NCBI RefSeq assembly: GCF_000284295.1
Contig: NC_017093.1
Span: 6,262,001-6,326,000 of the forward strand
DNA: 64,000 nucleotides
From: Actinoplanes missouriensis 431
GTDB taxonomy: Bacteria > Actinomycetota > Actinomycetes > Mycobacteriales > Micromonosporaceae
Direction of reading: 5' to 3'
Notes under the pieces: model-generated
What the model was told of the DNA's origin: nothing
The model's database searches: none
Seen by the model: the letters and a program-made list of their open reading frames with translations, nothing else
In this document: piece by piece, positions 51,982 to 59,838 of the stretch
Layout of the letters: each line of letters begins with the position of its first letter
Position numbering within the stretch: position 1 is the stretch's first letter
Position numbers and translations under genes: made by a program

Positions 51982-52439
51982 AGCAGTGGCTGCGGCAGCG
52001 GTCGCACGGGATGCCCCGCGACGAGCGGGGCGACCTCCGCGCTGTCCAGCCAGTCGTGCCACCCACTGTGGAACACCACTTCGCCGGGCGACCATTGCAG
52101 AACCGCGACATCGCCGTTGTGAAGCAGCACGCCCCGACTGGCGTACCTCGCCGAGAACGCCAGGGCTGACGAGATCATCAAGGCCATGTTGTGCTGTCGA
52201 TCCTGCTCGGTCGACGCGTTCTGGAAGCGGAACGTCCCACTTACCCGCTCGTCGAATCCGAACAGCCGAGAGGTCTCATCCTCCTCGCCGTCGGCCACCC
52301 GGTAGACCGTGGCGTACATGCCGTCCCGGAAGACCGCCCCACCCGCGCCGATCTCCCCTTCCAGCGCCGCGGCGAAGAACGCCCGCAACTCGTCGTCACG
52401 TAGGTCCGCATCGGTGCTCAGGTCGTACTCAAGCGCCAT
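51978..52439 (-). CDS. SitI3-like immunity protein
   Basis: A 153-residue protein beginning MALEYDLSTDADL, the start I associate with SitI3-family immunity proteins. It is followed by a single alpha/beta domain with FRFQNASTEQDRQHN, LLHNGDVAVLQWSPGEVVF and a WHDWLDS helix. A GTG at 52448 that overlaps the toxin stop (GTGA) is an alternative start. Placed directly after the CdiA_C-type toxin, it is the best candidate to neutralise it. Confidence 0.75.
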   Translation of the reverse strand: MALEYDLSTDADLRDDELRAFFAAALEGEIGAGGAVFRDGMYATVYRVADGEEDETSRLFGFDERVSGTFRFQNASTEQDRQHNMALMISSALAFSARYASRGVLLHNGDVAVLQWSPGEVVFHSGWHDWLDSAEVAPLVAGHPVRPLPQPLL

Positions 52440-52444
52440 CCTGA

Positions 52445-53740
52445 TCACTCACCAAAGGGGTAGAAGGGAATGACTTCGCCGTCCTGCACGACGAGTATCT
52501 CCTTCAGGTTCGCTATCGGCTTACGCTGCAACACCGCAGCCACCTCCTCCATCGTGCGTGGCGTGTCGTCCATGAACAGGATGAGCCGATCCGCCTGCTC
52601 CTCCCGCACCTTCTTGCTCAGCTTGTTCCGGATCTTCTCAGCGTTGTCGGACGCCGGCGAGTAGCAGTCGAAGTATTCGCCTTCGATCTTGTAGTCGGGT
52701 TCCTTGCCGTTCGCTTTCTTCTCCGGGTTCTGTTCGATGTCGTAGCCGTGCTGGGCGAGCACATCAGCAGACTCGTTCTCCCGTCGTACGCCCCTGTCAT
52801 TGAGCCGCTCCGGATGCGCCTCGGTTCGCGTTCCTCGGGGACGCAGGTTGGGGTCCGGTGGCCCGGATGGCGTGGTGAAGCCCGGACTGCCTCCGGGCGC
52901 TCCGCCGGCGCTGGGTTTCCCGCCCGCACCGGTGCCGCCGGTACTGGCTTCCGCCCGACCGGAGAACGGCGACTTCCGGGCCAGCCTTGCCAGCAGTTCC
53001 CGCAGTTTCTCCAGGATCCGCTTCAAGCCGTCGGTCTTCGGGAGCAGCTGGCGCAGGCTGCTCAGCAAGCCCCGGATGAAGTGCTGGATCCGATGGGCCC
53101 ATTTTGCTACCAGGCTGGAGACCTGGCTGGCCACGAACGGTGTCGCTATGCCCAGCGTCAGCCCCTCCGCCGCGAGCCACTGCGGCAACCGGACCGCCAG
53201 CGTCGCCACGAAGTCGGCGATCAGGTCTCGGACGATTTCGCGGACCAGGGCGACCAGCAGCCCCGTACCCTCGACGGCCGAGGCGATGCCGCCGGCTGCG
53301 ACGCCGATGCCGTCGAGCGCGGCCAGATGGTCGCCGGCGTGGGCGCGGTAGGCGTCGCCGGCATCGCCGGCCCAGGTGGAGACGTCGGCGGAGAGCCGGG
53401 CCGCGTAGTCCGCCCGTGCCGCCTGGGTGTACGCCGCCACGTTCTGCCAGGTCGTCGCGTGGGCGGCCACCTCGTCGGCGTTGCCCGCGAGGTTGTCCAG
53501 CGCTTCTTTCAGCACCGAGACGTGTTCCATCAGCCAGCCGACGCCCCAGCTCACGAGGCCGCCGATCGGGTCCAGGACCAGCGACAACGCTTCCAGGGAC
53601 GTGCCGACGCCGCCGAGGGAGGCGTCGATCCAGCTGCCGTTCTGGATACCGGTGACGAGTCCGTGGGCGTCCTCGACCAGCCCCAGCCCGGTGATGCCGG
53701 TGGTCGAGCCGGTCACCGGCGCGACGAGCGGGCTGGTCAC
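52445..53740 (-). CDS. Type VII-style polymorphic toxin with CdiA_C-like nuclease
   Basis: A 431-residue toxin. Residues 1-275 repeat the delivery domain of the 47820 toxin (VTSPLVAPV, GSWIDASLGGVGTSLEALSL, SWGVGWLMEHV, LVREIVRDLIADFVATL). A Gly/Pro-rich linker follows (about 275-330). The C-terminal 110 residues resemble the CdiA_C tRNA nuclease: RRENESADVLAQHGYDIEQNP, KEPDYKIEGEYFDCYSP and KVREEQADRLILF, giving a PD-(D/E)XK-like set of E, D and E-x-K residues. GTG 53740 overlaps the stop of the EspC-like gene and aligns with the start of the paralogue. It probably inhibits neighbouring cells after secretion. Confidence 0.85.
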   Translation of the reverse strand: MTSPLVAPVTGSTTGITGLGLVEDAHGLVTGIQNGSWIDASLGGVGTSLEALSLVLDPIGGLVSWGVGWLMEHVSVLKEALDNLAGNADEVAAHATTWQNVAAYTQAARADYAARLSADVSTWAGDAGDAYRAHAGDHLAALDGIGVAAGGIASAVEGTGLLVALVREIVRDLIADFVATLAVRLPQWLAAEGLTLGIATPFVASQVSSLVAKWAHRIQHFIRGLLSSLRQLLPKTDGLKRILEKLRELLARLARKSPFSGRAEASTGGTGAGGKPSAGGAPGGSPGFTTPSGPPDPNLRPRGTRTEAHPERLNDRGVRRENESADVLAQHGYDIEQNPEKKANGKEPDYKIEGEYFDCYSPASDNAEKIRNKLSKKVREEQADRLILFMDDTPRTMEEVAAVLQRKPIANLKEILVVQDGEVIPFYPFGE

Positions 53741-54039
53741 GGTGACCTGATCTCGCCGGCCGCGTGACTGTCGGTGGTCTCGAACGTACGGACCGCGTCG
53801 CGCAGGTTCAGCGCGGTCTCCTGCAACGCCTCGGCGCTGCCGTTCATCGCGACCACGGCGACCTCGAACACCCCGGACAGGATGCCGGGCAGGAAGGAGC
53901 ACAACATCCCGTACGCGCCGGGGTCCATCGCCACCTGCGAGACCGCGGAGCGGGCCGTGCGGACCGCGTCGGTGACCCCCTCGACCGCCGACGCGTGCCC
54001 GAGGACGGCGGGGACCGGCAGATCCACGAATTCAGCCAT
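53737..54039 (-). CDS. EspC-like type VII secretion-associated protein
   Basis: A 100-residue helical protein of the ESX-1 EspC/WXG100-like group: GHASAVEGVTDAVRTARS, a glycine turn, then ALNLRDAVRTFETTDSHAA near the end, the usual helix-turn-helix pair. It starts inside the end of the YbaB-like gene (8-base overlap) and its stop overlaps the toxin GTG, so it is coupled to both. It probably pairs with the toxin delivery domain as a secretion partner. No ESX core machinery is present in this window. Confidence 0.8.
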   Translation of the reverse strand: MAEFVDLPVPAVLGHASAVEGVTDAVRTARSAVSQVAMDPGAYGMLCSFLPGILSGVFEVAVVAMNGSAEALQETALNLRDAVRTFETTDSHAAGEIRSP

Positions 54040-54421
54040 GAGAATCCTCCGCGGCCGGTGCCGGGAAGCGCCGGGCGAAGCCGTCCAGCACGGCCCGCCC
54101 GGTCTCCGAGTCGGCGCCGACGGTGTCGTGGACCTCCTCGGCGACCTGATCCACCAGCGACTGCTGCGCGGACCGCATCACGGCGAGGATCTCCTCGCTC
54201 AGTTCGTGCGGGCTCAGGTCGTACATCCGCTCGTCGAGATCCAGGCCCACGACCTGGCCGTTCGCGCCCACGGTGACCGACGCCCCGTGGCCTCGCGCCT
54301 GCGCGCTGAGGCCGGCCACCCGCTGCGCCAGCCGGGCCGCGCGGGCGGCCTGCGCGTCGATGCGGGCGGTCCAGCCTTCCAGCCACTCGTCGGCAGCATC
54401 GATGTCCCTCACCGTCGCCAC
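54032..54421 (-). CDS. YbaB/EbfC-like protein in the toxin operon
   Basis: A 129-residue protein with a YbaB/EbfC-type fold: a long N-terminal helix (WLEGWTARIDAQAARAARLAQ), strands ASVTVGANGQVVGLDLDERM and a second long helix. Such proteins regularly precede type VII substrates in actinobacteria; the DNA-binding role known for YbaB may not apply. It is the first gene of the operon that runs to 51157. The GTG start follows a purine-rich stretch. Confidence 0.8.
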   Translation of the reverse strand: MATVRDIDAADEWLEGWTARIDAQAARAARLAQRVAGLSAQARGHGASVTVGANGQVVGLDLDERMYDLSPHELSEEILAVMRSAQQSLVDQVAEEVHDTVGADSETGRAVLDGFARRFPAPAAEDSHG

Positions 54422-54539
54422 CCCCTTCCCCGTGCTGTACCCGCGGGCAGTGCGCCCGGTTCAGTCGGGACTTACGGCCCTGAACGGATGGCCGGCCGGG
54501 AGGAAGGCTGAATGTGACACGAACGAGGGAAGTGACGAC

Positions 54540-55550
54540 ATGCGCGCAGCGGTGGTGACCAGCTTCGATCAGCCCCTGGTGGTCCAGGAGGTGCCTTTGC
54601 CCACTCCGGGTGAGGGACAGATCCGGGTACGGGTCGAAGCGAGCGGACTCTGCCACACCGATATCCACGCCGCTCAGGGTGACTGGCCGGTGAAGCCGAA
54701 CCCTCCGTTCATTCCCGGTCACGAGGGCGTCGGCATCGTCGAGGAGCTCGGCGCCGGCGTGACGCAACTCGCCGTGGGTGATCGGGTCGCCGTGCCGTGG
54801 CTGGGATACGCCTGCGGCACCTGTGAGTACTGCGTCGACGGCTGGGAGACGCTCTGCGAGTCGCAGCTGAACACCGGTTATGCGATCGACGGCGGGCACG
54901 CGGAGTTCCTGGTGGCCGACGCCCGCTACGTGGTCACGGTTCCGGAGGGCATCGACCCGGCCGAGGCGGCGCCGCTCACGTGCGCCGGGGTCACCACGTA
55001 CAAAGCGGTCAAGGTCGGTGGCGTGACGCCGGGCGACCGGGTCGCGATCTTCGGGATCGGCGGCCTGGGGCACCTGGCGCAGCAGTACGCGCAGATCTTC
55101 GGCGGGGAGACGATCGCCGTCGACGTGACCGAGGAGAAGCTGGCTCTGGCCCGCGACCTGGGCGCGACGCACACGGTGAACGCGGCCGAAACTGATCCGG
55201 TCGCCGCGATTCAGGCGCTGGGTGGCGCGGACGTGGCGGTGGTCCTCGCGGCGAGCCCGAAGGTTCTCGAGCAGGCGCACGCGTCGCTGCGGCGCGGCGG
55301 CCGGCTGGTGCTGGTGTCGCTGCCGAAGGACAACGCGATGTCGCTGCCGATCTTCGAGACGGTGCTGAAGGGGATCCGGGTGATCGGGTCGATCGTCGGC
55401 ACCCGCAAGGATCTCGCCGAGGTGTTCCGGCTGCACGCCGCCGGGCGGACGAGGGTGCTCTACGAGACCCGCAAGCTCGACGAGATCAACGCCTCGATCG
55501 ACGACGTTCTCGCGAGCCGGGTGCCGGCCCGCCTCGTCCTCATCCCCTGA
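54540..55550 (+). CDS. adhP: Zinc-dependent alcohol dehydrogenase
   Basis: A 336-residue medium-chain alcohol dehydrogenase of the AdhP/AdhA group. Catalytic zinc ligands lie in GLCHTDIH and PGHEGVGIV, the structural zinc cysteines in CGTCEYCVDGWETLC, and the NAD loop in IFGIGGLGHLAQQ. ATG 54540 is preceded by GAGGGAAG. It lies 12 bases upstream of pflB, and the trio probably converts pyruvate to formate and acetyl-CoA while reoxidising NADH by reducing acetaldehyde to ethanol. An acetaldehyde dehydrogenase is not seen here. Confidence 0.94.
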   Translation: MRAAVVTSFDQPLVVQEVPLPTPGEGQIRVRVEASGLCHTDIHAAQGDWPVKPNPPFIPGHEGVGIVEELGAGVTQLAVGDRVAVPWLGYACGTCEYCVDGWETLCESQLNTGYAIDGGHAEFLVADARYVVTVPEGIDPAEAAPLTCAGVTTYKAVKVGGVTPGDRVAIFGIGGLGHLAQQYAQIFGGETIAVDVTEEKLALARDLGATHTVNAAETDPVAAIQALGGADVAVVLAASPKVLEQAHASLRRGGRLVLVSLPKDNAMSLPIFETVLKGIRVIGSIVGTRKDLAEVFRLHAAGRTRVLYETRKLDEINASIDDVLASRVPARLVLIP

Positions 55551-55562
55551 AAGGAGCCGATC

Positions 55563-57788
55563 ATGCAAGCGTGGCGAGGCTTCGCCGGTGAGAGCTGGCG
55601 GGACAGCATCGACGTCAGCGCGTTCCTGCGGGACAACGTGGAACCGTACCTCGGTGACGCGGGTTTCCTGGCCGGGCCGACGCAGCGCACCGAGAAGATC
55701 TGGCAGCAGTTGCAGCGGATGTTCGTCGAGGAGCGCCGGCGCGGGATCTACGACGTGGACGCGCACACCCCGTCGGGCATCACCGCGCACGAGCCGGGTT
55801 ATCTGGACCGCGACGCCGAGCTGATCGTCGGGTTGCAGACCAACGCGCCGCTGCGCCGCGCGATCATGCCGGCCGGTGGGTTGCGCATGGTGCGCCAGGG
55901 GCTCGCCGCGTACGGCTACAGCCTGGACGAACGTGTCGAGGAGATCTTCACGCGGTACCGCAAGACGCACAACGACGGCGTGTTCGACGCCTACCCGCAG
56001 TCCGTCCTCGCGGCCCGCCGCTCGCACGTGATCACCGGGCTGCCGGACGCGTACGGCCGTGGCCGGATCATCGGCGACTACCGGCGGGTGGCCCTCTACG
56101 GCGTGGACCGGCTGATCGCCGAGCGCCGGGCACTCAAGGTGGCCCTGGACGGACGGCTGTCGTCGGAGGACGTCATCCGGGACCGGGAGGAGCTGGCCGA
56201 GCAGATCCGCGCCCTGCAGGAGCTGCGGTTCATGGCGGAGAGGTACGGCTACGACATCTCCGGCCCGGCGACGACCGGCCGCGAGGCGATCCAGTGGGTG
56301 TACTTCGCGTACCTGGCGGCGACGAAGGAGCAGAACGGCGCGGCCATGTCGCTGGGGCGCACGGCCAGCTTCGTCGACGTCTACCTGCAGCGTGACCTGG
56401 CCGAGGGGACACTCACCGAGGAGCAGGCGCAGGAGCTCGTCGACGACTTCGTGATCAAGCTGCGGATCATCCGGTTCCTGCGCACCCCGGAGTACGACGA
56501 GCTGTTCTCCGGCGACCCGACGTGGGTGACCGAGTCGCTCGGCGGGATCGACGCGGACGGGAAGCCGCTGGTCACCCGGACCAGCTTCCGGTACCTGCAG
56601 ACGCTGTACAACCTGGGGCCGGCGCCGGAGCCGAACCTGACGGTGCTCTGGTCGCCGTCGTTGCCGGAGGGGTTCAAGCGGTTCTGCGCGCAGGTGTCGA
56701 TGGACACGAGCGCGATCCAGTACGAGAACGACGACCTGATCCGGCCGGTGTACAGCGACGACACGGCGATCGCGTGCTGCGTGTCGGCGATGCGGGTCGG
56801 CAAGGACATGCAGTTCTTCGGCGCGCGGGCGAACCTGGCGAAGGCGTTGCTGTACGCGATCAACGGCGGACGCGACGAGATCAGTGGTGACGTCGTGGCG
56901 CCTGGGTTGACGCCGGTCAATGTTGACGTCCTCGACTATGACGACGTGTTGACTGCACTGGACAACACGCTCGACTGGCTCGCGGAAGTCTATGTTGACG
57001 CACTCAACGTCATTCACTACATGCACGACAAGTACGCCTACGAACGCCTGGAGATGGCGCTCCACGACTATCCCGTCAACAGGTACCTCGCGACCGGCAT
57101 AGCGGGACTCTCGGTGGCCGTCGACAGCCTGTCGGCTATCAAGTACGCCCAGGTCAAGGTGCTGCGCGACGAGACCGGTCTCGCGGTGGACTACCAGGTG
57201 GACGGGACGTTCCCGACGTACGGCAACAACGACGACCGGGCCGACGCGATCGCCGTGGACCTGGTCGAGCGGTTCATGGCGAAGATCCGGCGGCAGCCGG
57301 CGTACCGGGGCGCCACGCCGACCCTGTCGGTGCTGACCATCACGTCGAACGTGGTGTACGGCAAGCACACCGGCAACACGCCGGACGGCCGGCGTGCCGG
57401 TGAACCGTTCGCGCCCGGCGCCAACCCGATGAACGGCCGGGACAAGCACGGCCTGGTCGCGGCGGCGCTGTCGGTGGCGAAACTGCCGTACGACTCGGCC
57501 CGCGACGGCATCTCGCTGACCACCACGGTCACGCCGGACGGTCTCGGGCACTCCCGGGACGAGCGGATCGGCAACCTGGTCGGGGTACTCGACGGGTACA
57601 CCGACGCGGGTGGCTTCCACCTCAACGTCAACGTGCTGAACCGGGCGACCCTGGAGGACGCGATGGCCCACCCGGAGAAGTACCCGCAACTGACCATCCG
57701 GGTCTCCGGGTACGCGGTGAACTTCGTCCGGCTCACCACCGAACAGCAGCGCGACGTCATCTCGCGCACCTTCCACGGCGCGCTGTGA
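55563..57788 (+). CDS. pflB: Formate C-acetyltransferase (pyruvate formate-lyase)
   Basis: A 741-residue glycyl-radical enzyme splitting pyruvate and CoA to formate and acetyl-CoA. The adjacent active-site cysteines are in IACCVSAMR and the radical glycine in RVSGYAVNF near the C-terminus; full family length. AAAGGAG lies seven bases before the ATG. The stop overlaps the activase start. The enzyme is destroyed by oxygen when active, so its presence implies a micro-oxic or anaerobic phase in a mainly aerobic organism. Confidence 0.97.
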   Translation: MQAWRGFAGESWRDSIDVSAFLRDNVEPYLGDAGFLAGPTQRTEKIWQQLQRMFVEERRRGIYDVDAHTPSGITAHEPGYLDRDAELIVGLQTNAPLRRAIMPAGGLRMVRQGLAAYGYSLDERVEEIFTRYRKTHNDGVFDAYPQSVLAARRSHVITGLPDAYGRGRIIGDYRRVALYGVDRLIAERRALKVALDGRLSSEDVIRDREELAEQIRALQELRFMAERYGYDISGPATTGREAIQWVYFAYLAATKEQNGAAMSLGRTASFVDVYLQRDLAEGTLTEEQAQELVDDFVIKLRIIRFLRTPEYDELFSGDPTWVTESLGGIDADGKPLVTRTSFRYLQTLYNLGPAPEPNLTVLWSPSLPEGFKRFCAQVSMDTSAIQYENDDLIRPVYSDDTAIACCVSAMRVGKDMQFFGARANLAKALLYAINGGRDEISGDVVAPGLTPVNVDVLDYDDVLTALDNTLDWLAEVYVDALNVIHYMHDKYAYERLEMALHDYPVNRYLATGIAGLSVAVDSLSAIKYAQVKVLRDETGLAVDYQVDGTFPTYGNNDDRADAIAVDLVERFMAKIRRQPAYRGATPTLSVLTITSNVVYGKHTGNTPDGRRAGEPFAPGANPMNGRDKHGLVAAALSVAKLPYDSARDGISLTTTVTPDGLGHSRDERIGNLVGVLDGYTDAGGFHLNVNVLNRATLEDAMAHPEKYPQLTIRVSGYAVNFVRLTTEQQRDVISRTFHGAL

Positions 57789-58528
57789 TGCTCCGGGAAC
57801 TGACCGGTTCCGTCCACTCGTTCGACGTGTCGACCGGGGTGGACGGGCCGGGCACCCGGTTCGTGGCGTTCCTCGCCGGATGCCCGCTGCGCTGCCAGTA
57901 CTGCCACAGTCCGGACACCTGGTACCGGCGCTCCGGCACGCCCACCACCCCGGACGAGCTGCTCGCCGAGATCCGCCGCTACGAGCGGTTCATCAAGGTC
58001 GCCGGCGGCGGCGTGACGATCAGTGGCGGGGAGCCGCTGCAGCAGCCCGCGTTCGTGCGGGACGTGCTGCGGCGGTGCAAGGAACTGGGCCTGCACACGG
58101 CCGTCGACACCAGTGGATACCTCGGTGACCGGGCCGACGACGACCTGCTCGACGTCACCGACCTGGTGCTGCTGGACATCAAATCGGGAGATCCGGGGAC
58201 CTATCGGTCGGTCACCCGTACCGGCCGCCTCGCGCCCACCGTGCGCTTCGCGCACCGGCTCGCCGACCGAGGACTGCCCATCTGGGTACGGTTCGTGCTC
58301 GTCCCCGGTCTGACGGATGCCCCGGAGAACGTCGAAGCGGTGGCCGCGATCGCCGCGTCGGTGCCGACCGTGCAACGGGTCGAGGTGCTGCCGTTCCACC
58401 GGCTCGGCGCGGCCAAGTACGAGGCTCTGGGAGTGGACTTCCCCCTGGCCGGGACGGAGGCGCCGGAGCCGGAGCTGGTCGAGCGGGTGCGGGGACAGTT
58501 TCGTGATCATGGACTGTGCGTATTCTGA
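57788..58528 (+). CDS. pflA: Pyruvate formate-lyase activating enzyme
   Basis: A 246-residue radical-SAM activase. The [4Fe-4S] cluster motif is CPLRCQYCHSPD, followed by VTISGGEPLQQ (SAM-binding GGE), VDTSGY and LLDIKSGD. It generates the glycyl radical on the neighbouring lyase. ATG 57788 shares its A with the pflB stop (TGATG); GTG 57785 is an alternative. It is 5 bases from the cyclase gene downstream. Confidence 0.96.
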   Translation: MLRELTGSVHSFDVSTGVDGPGTRFVAFLAGCPLRCQYCHSPDTWYRRSGTPTTPDELLAEIRRYERFIKVAGGGVTISGGEPLQQPAFVRDVLRRCKELGLHTAVDTSGYLGDRADDDLLDVTDLVLLDIKSGDPGTYRSVTRTGRLAPTVRFAHRLADRGLPIWVRFVLVPGLTDAPENVEAVAAIAASVPTVQRVEVLPFHRLGAAKYEALGVDFPLAGTEAPEPELVERVRGQFRDHGLCVF

Positions 58529-58533
58529 GGCCG

Positions 58534-59688
58534 GTGGAGGTTGATCTCGCACTGGTCGGCTACGGCGGCGCCGCGGCGCTGGTCCTCGCCGCGCTGACCA
58601 GGGCCGGCGTGACGGACCTGCGGGTCGCGGTGATCGACCCCGTTCCCGGTGCGAAGCCGCGGACCTGGGCGTACTGGACCGGCCCCACCGACGACCTCGA
58701 TCGGGTCCTGGACGCCCAGTGGCCCGGCGTGGACCTCTTCGGTCCGACCGGCCGCCGCCAGCGCATCGAGCTCAGTCCCCTGCGGTACGCGATGGTCCGC
58801 TCCGAGCCGGTCTTCGGGCTCGCCGCCGAGGCAGCCGAGCGCCTCAACGCCCGGACCATGGTGGCGAACGTCGAACGGCTGGCCGACGACGGCGCCGGTG
58901 TCGACGTGATCGACGACGGCGAGGCGACGGTGGCCCGGGCTCGCTGGGTTCTCGACTCCCGGCCGGCGAAACCGGTCACCGTCGGCCGGACCTTCTGGCT
59001 TCAGCACTTCCGTGGCTGGTGGGTGCGCTCCGCCGAGGACCTCTTCGACCCGGCGTCGGCGGTGCTGATGGACTTCCGGACCCCGCAGCCGGCCCGCGGG
59101 GTGTCGTTCGGGTACGTGCTGCCGACCGGTCCGCGCACCGCGCTGATCGAGTACACCGAGTTCTCCCCCAGCCGGCTGGACGATGCGGGTTATGACGGGG
59201 CGCTTCGGGCGTACGTGAAGCAGTTGGGTCTTGATCGTCTGGTTGTCGACGAGGTGGAGGACGGCGCGATCCCGATGACCGACGCGCGGTTCGACCCGAG
59301 GCCGTCGGCGCGGGTGGTGCGGATCGGGACGGCGGGCGGGGCGACGCGGCCGTCGACCGGGTACACGTTCTCGGCGATGCGGCGGCAGGCCACGGAGATC
59401 GCTCAGCTGATCAGATCCGGTCGTGATCCGGTGCCGGGTGCGGCCTATCCGCGGCGGCATCTGTGGATGGACGCGGTCGCGCTGCGGGCGTGGGACGGCG
59501 GGCTGGTGTCCGCGCCGGAGTTCTTCGAGCGGCTGTTCCTGCGCAATCCGGCGGATCGGGTGCTGCGCTTCCTGGACGGGCAGACGACGCCGGCGGAGGA
59601 GCTGGCCCTGATGGCGTCGACGCCGCTGGTGCCGATGTCGCGGGCAGCCGCTGAGGTGGGGTTTTCGTCGCTTTCGCGGCGGTTCTGA
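58534..59688 (+). CDS. Lycopene cyclase-like flavoprotein
   Basis: A 384-residue FAD-binding protein of the CrtY/CrtL lycopene beta-cyclase family. It starts VEVDLALVGYGGAAALVL (dinucleotide-binding) and shows PRTWAYW, the catalytic-region FRGWWV with DFRTPQ, FGYVLPTGPRTALIEYTEFS and GTAGGATRPSTGYTF near the C-terminal FAD site. GTG 58534 is preferred; GTG 58516 adds six residues. No other carotenoid genes are nearby, and it follows pflA closely on the same strand, perhaps by chance. Confidence 0.88.
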   Translation: MEVDLALVGYGGAAALVLAALTRAGVTDLRVAVIDPVPGAKPRTWAYWTGPTDDLDRVLDAQWPGVDLFGPTGRRQRIELSPLRYAMVRSEPVFGLAAEAAERLNARTMVANVERLADDGAGVDVIDDGEATVARARWVLDSRPAKPVTVGRTFWLQHFRGWWVRSAEDLFDPASAVLMDFRTPQPARGVSFGYVLPTGPRTALIEYTEFSPSRLDDAGYDGALRAYVKQLGLDRLVVDEVEDGAIPMTDARFDPRPSARVVRIGTAGGATRPSTGYTFSAMRRQATEIAQLIRSGRDPVPGAAYPRRHLWMDAVALRAWDGGLVSAPEFFERLFLRNPADRVLRFLDGQTTPAEELALMASTPLVPMSRAAAEVGFSSLSRRF

Positions 59689-59838
59689 GCGGTACGGCGT
59701 CCGGGAGACCCGCCGAGCCGACGCTGAACGCCGGCCGGTCCGGCTGGTCCTCAGTGTCGTCGCGCTGAGCGCCGGCCGGCACGCGAAGTTCCACGATCCA
59801 CGGCCGGCCGACACGGGGCTGCGCTGCGAGGCGGCGCT

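Noticed and set aside
53844..57776. A 1,310-residue open frame on the minus strand
   Set aside because: It is antisense to adh and pflB, Arg/Val/Asp/His-rich without any domain, and is a high-G+C shadow of codon position bias.
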